The notes under the pieces are model-generated. The model saw only the letters and a list, made by a program, of their open reading frames with translations. It was not told the DNA's origin and made no database searches. The position numbers and the translations under genes were made by a program. From Desulfuromonas sp. (GTDB taxonomy: Bacteria; Desulfobacterota; Desulfuromonadia; Desulfuromonadales; Geopsychrobacteraceae): a stretch of DNA of 33,722 nucleotides. Shown here one piece after another: positions 32,211-33,722 of this stretch. Each line of letters starts with the position of its first letter. The stretch's first letter is position 1. The stretch is taken from assembly GCA_002869665.1 (NCBI GenBank), contig PKUG01000047.1, forward strand, positions 15,322 to 49,043. The letters run 5' to 3'.

Positions 32211-32765
32211 ATGAAGGTCATAGAGTTGATCGTTCGTCTGATCGATGCTTTGAATGAACGGGTCGGCAACTGGGTTTCCTGGCTCAGCACAGTCCTGGTC
32301 GTTGTTGTCTGTTACTATGTTTTCACCCGCTACTTTCTGCGCAAGAGCAGCGTTGCGGTCCAGGAACTGGAATGGCATATCTTCGCCGTACTCTTTCTGG
32401 TCGCCGCTGCCTACACTCTGAAGGCCGACAGTCACGTCCGTGTCGATGTCTTCTATACCATGCTCTCGCCTCGCGGCCAGGCCTGGGTCAACCTGCTAGG
32501 CGCCCTGATCTTCCTGATCCCCTTTTCGCTACTCATCATCAAGACCAGCAGCGGTTTCATCAGCATGAGTTGGATGATCCAGGAAACCAGCCCCGACCCC
32601 GGCGGACTCCCTTACCGCTATATCCTGAAAGCGATGATACCGATCGGCTTCAGCCTGGTCTTGCTGCAGGGGATTTCCATGGCCTTGAGCTCATTCTGCA
32701 CGGTCATCGGTCGCCCGCTTGCGCTCAACTCCACCAGCCCGGTGAAGGAGCAAGACCATGCCTGA
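32211..32765 (+). CDS. dctQ: TRAP transporter small permease (DctQ)
   Basis: A 184-residue membrane protein with four helices at about 18-38, 52-68, 92-112 and 140-160, the DctQ size and layout. The QELEWHIFAVLFLVAAAYTLKADSHVRVD region is the family's conserved part. GGAGG lies five bases before the ATG at 32211. It overlaps dctM by eight bases, which couples translation. TRAP systems take up carboxylates with a periplasmic DctP protein, using a sodium gradient. No dctP is in the window. The substrate is probably a dicarboxylate, and malonate is the guess from the gene before it. Confidence 0.9.
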   Translation: MKVIELIVRLIDALNERVGNWVSWLSTVLVVVVCYYVFTRYFLRKSSVAVQELEWHIFAVLFLVAAAYTLKADSHVRVDVFYTMLSPRGQAWVNLLGALIFLIPFSLLIIKTSSGFISMSWMIQETSPDPGGLPYRYILKAMIPIGFSLVLLQGISMALSSFCTVIGRPLALNSTSPVKEQDHA

Positions 32766-33722
32766 ATATATGTCACTGGTGCTGTTTGCCGTCGTCTTCG
32801 CTCTTCTGCTGGTCGGCTTTCCGGTCGCCTTTACCCTCGGCGGCGTATCGCTGATTTTCGGCTACGCTTTTCTAGATCCGTCCTTTTTCAACCTGCTCCC
32901 CCTGCGAATCTGGGGGACCATGACCAATTATGTTCTGATCGCCGTTCCGCTGTTTGTCTACATGGGACTGATGCTGGAAAAATCGGGACTGGCTGAGGAG
33001 TTGCTGGAAACCATGGCTATGCTCTTCGGCAAACTGCGCGGGGGCCTGGCGATTTCGGTCATCGTCGTCGGTGCGGTTCTCGCCGCCTCGACCGGGATTG
33101 TCGGCGCAACGGTTGTCACCATGGGGCTGCTCTCCCTGCCGACCATGGTCAAACGCGGCTACTCTCCCGAATTATCGACCGGGACCATCTGTGCAGCAGG
33201 CACCCTCGGCCAGATCATTCCCCCGAGTATCGTCCTGGTCCTCCTCGGCAGCGTTATCAACATCTCAATCGGCGACATGTTCATGGGTGCGGTTATTCCC
33301 GGCCTGCTGCTGGTCGTTCTTTATATTATCTGGATTGCCATCGTCGCTACTTTCAGACCCAACTCGGCCCCGGCAATGCCGGCTGAGGAATTGGCCGATT
33401 TCCGCGCCTCCGGTATGTATCGCCGGATCGTCCGGGCCTTCCTGCTCCCCTTCTTCCTGATCATCGCAGTCCTCGGTTCAATCTTCGCCGGAGTGGCCTC
33501 ACCGACCGAAGCCGCCGCAGTCGGCGCCGCCGGTGCGACCTTGCTGACGATCTGGCAGAAAAAATTCAACCTGCAGACCCTGCGCGAAGTCATGCGCGGA
33601 ACCACGACCCTGACCTGCATGGTTTTCATCCTGCTCGTTGGCGCCACAGCCTTCGGCCTCGTGTTCCGCGGCATGGGCGGGGACCGTTACATCACCGGCA
33701 TGATCATGGATGCCGGGCTGGA
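32758..33722 (+). CDS. dctM: TRAP transporter large permease (DctM), cut by the window edge
   Basis: The frame opens with an ATG at 32758, inside the end of dctQ, and stays open to the window edge (321 codons; a complete DctM has about 420-430). It is strongly hydrophobic and has the DctM blocks PVAFTLGGVSL, VPLFVYMGLMLEKSGLAEELL, STGIVGATVVTMGLLSLPTMVKRGYSPELSTG, IIPPSIVLVLLG and ASPTEAAAVGA. It forms the sodium-coupled transport channel of the TRAP system together with DctQ. The missing C-terminus and any dctP must lie to the right. Confidence 0.9.
   Translation, partial: MPEYMSLVLFAVVFALLLVGFPVAFTLGGVSLIFGYAFLDPSFFNLLPLRIWGTMTNYVLIAVPLFVYMGLMLEKSGLAEELLETMAMLFGKLRGGLAISVIVVGAVLAASTGIVGATVVTMGLLSLPTMVKRGYSPELSTGTICAAGTLGQIIPPSIVLVLLGSVINISIGDMFMGAVIPGLLLVVLYIIWIAIVATFRPNSAPAMPAEELADFRASGMYRRIVRAFLLPFFLIIAVLGSIFAGVASPTEAAAVGAAGATLLTIWQKKFNLQTLREVMRGTTTLTCMVFILLVGATAFGLVFRGMGGDRYITGMIMDAGL

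Overview
The window looks like chromosome from a Gram-negative anaerobe or facultative anaerobe of the Desulfuromonadales type (Geobacter / Desulfuromonas / Malonomonas relatives). This rests on gene content and not on a marker gene: an exported triheme c7-type cytochrome, a PAS kinase with the cysteine pattern common in that group, a fused CbiET with a CobC-like phosphatase, an LpxR-type outer-membrane lipid A deacylase, and moderately high G+C with G/C-rich third codon positions. No rRNA, tRNA, CRISPR array, transposase or phage gene is visible. Most of the window is ordinary core chromosome.

Layout. 1-3.9 kb is the loosest part: a truncated zinc-ribbon gene, a poorly resolved stretch, an A+T-rich lipoprotein gene that looks foreign, an orphan PAS histidine kinase, dodecin, and a membrane protein with a phosphoacceptor-like helix but no ATPase domain. 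4.3-10.3 kb carries mostly minus-strand single genes: tex, a lipoprotein, a DUF3553 protein, a rhodanese, a plus-strand universal stress protein, and a dus gene coupled to an anchored periplasmic protein. At 10.5-13.4 kb an ArsC-type reductase faces the engB-cobC-cbiET run. 13.6-14.7 kb is an iron pair (ferritin plus rubrerythrin-like protein). 14.9-18.5 kb is an envelope run: an OmpA-like lipoprotein, an exported DUF4124/retropepsin-like protease and a lipoprotein with an HELAH zinc site. Then come an HSL-type esterase, an lpxR homologue broken by one in-frame amber codon, and a small four-helix membrane protein. 21.3-27.3 kb is gltB-gltD, the two genes being separated by an 87-nt imperfect palindrome. 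The last 6 kb holds the cytochrome, msrB, an AI-2E-family permease, an iron-sulfur aldo/keto reductase, malonyl-CoA decarboxylase, and the start of a TRAP transporter that leaves the window.

How the genes fit. GltBD assimilates ammonium. Ferritin, the rubrerythrin-like protein, MsrB and Usp suit an organism that handles iron and meets oxygen. Malonyl-CoA decarboxylase just upstream of a TRAP carboxylate transporter suggests malonate use, but the two are separated by a good promoter and no malonyl-CoA synthetase is in view. I found no clear new multi-gene system. The points most worth checking are the amber codon in lpxR (19962-19964), the palindrome between gltB and gltD (25839-25925), the leader with two competing hairpins before the DHp-only membrane protein (3918-3953), and the DHp-only protein itself.
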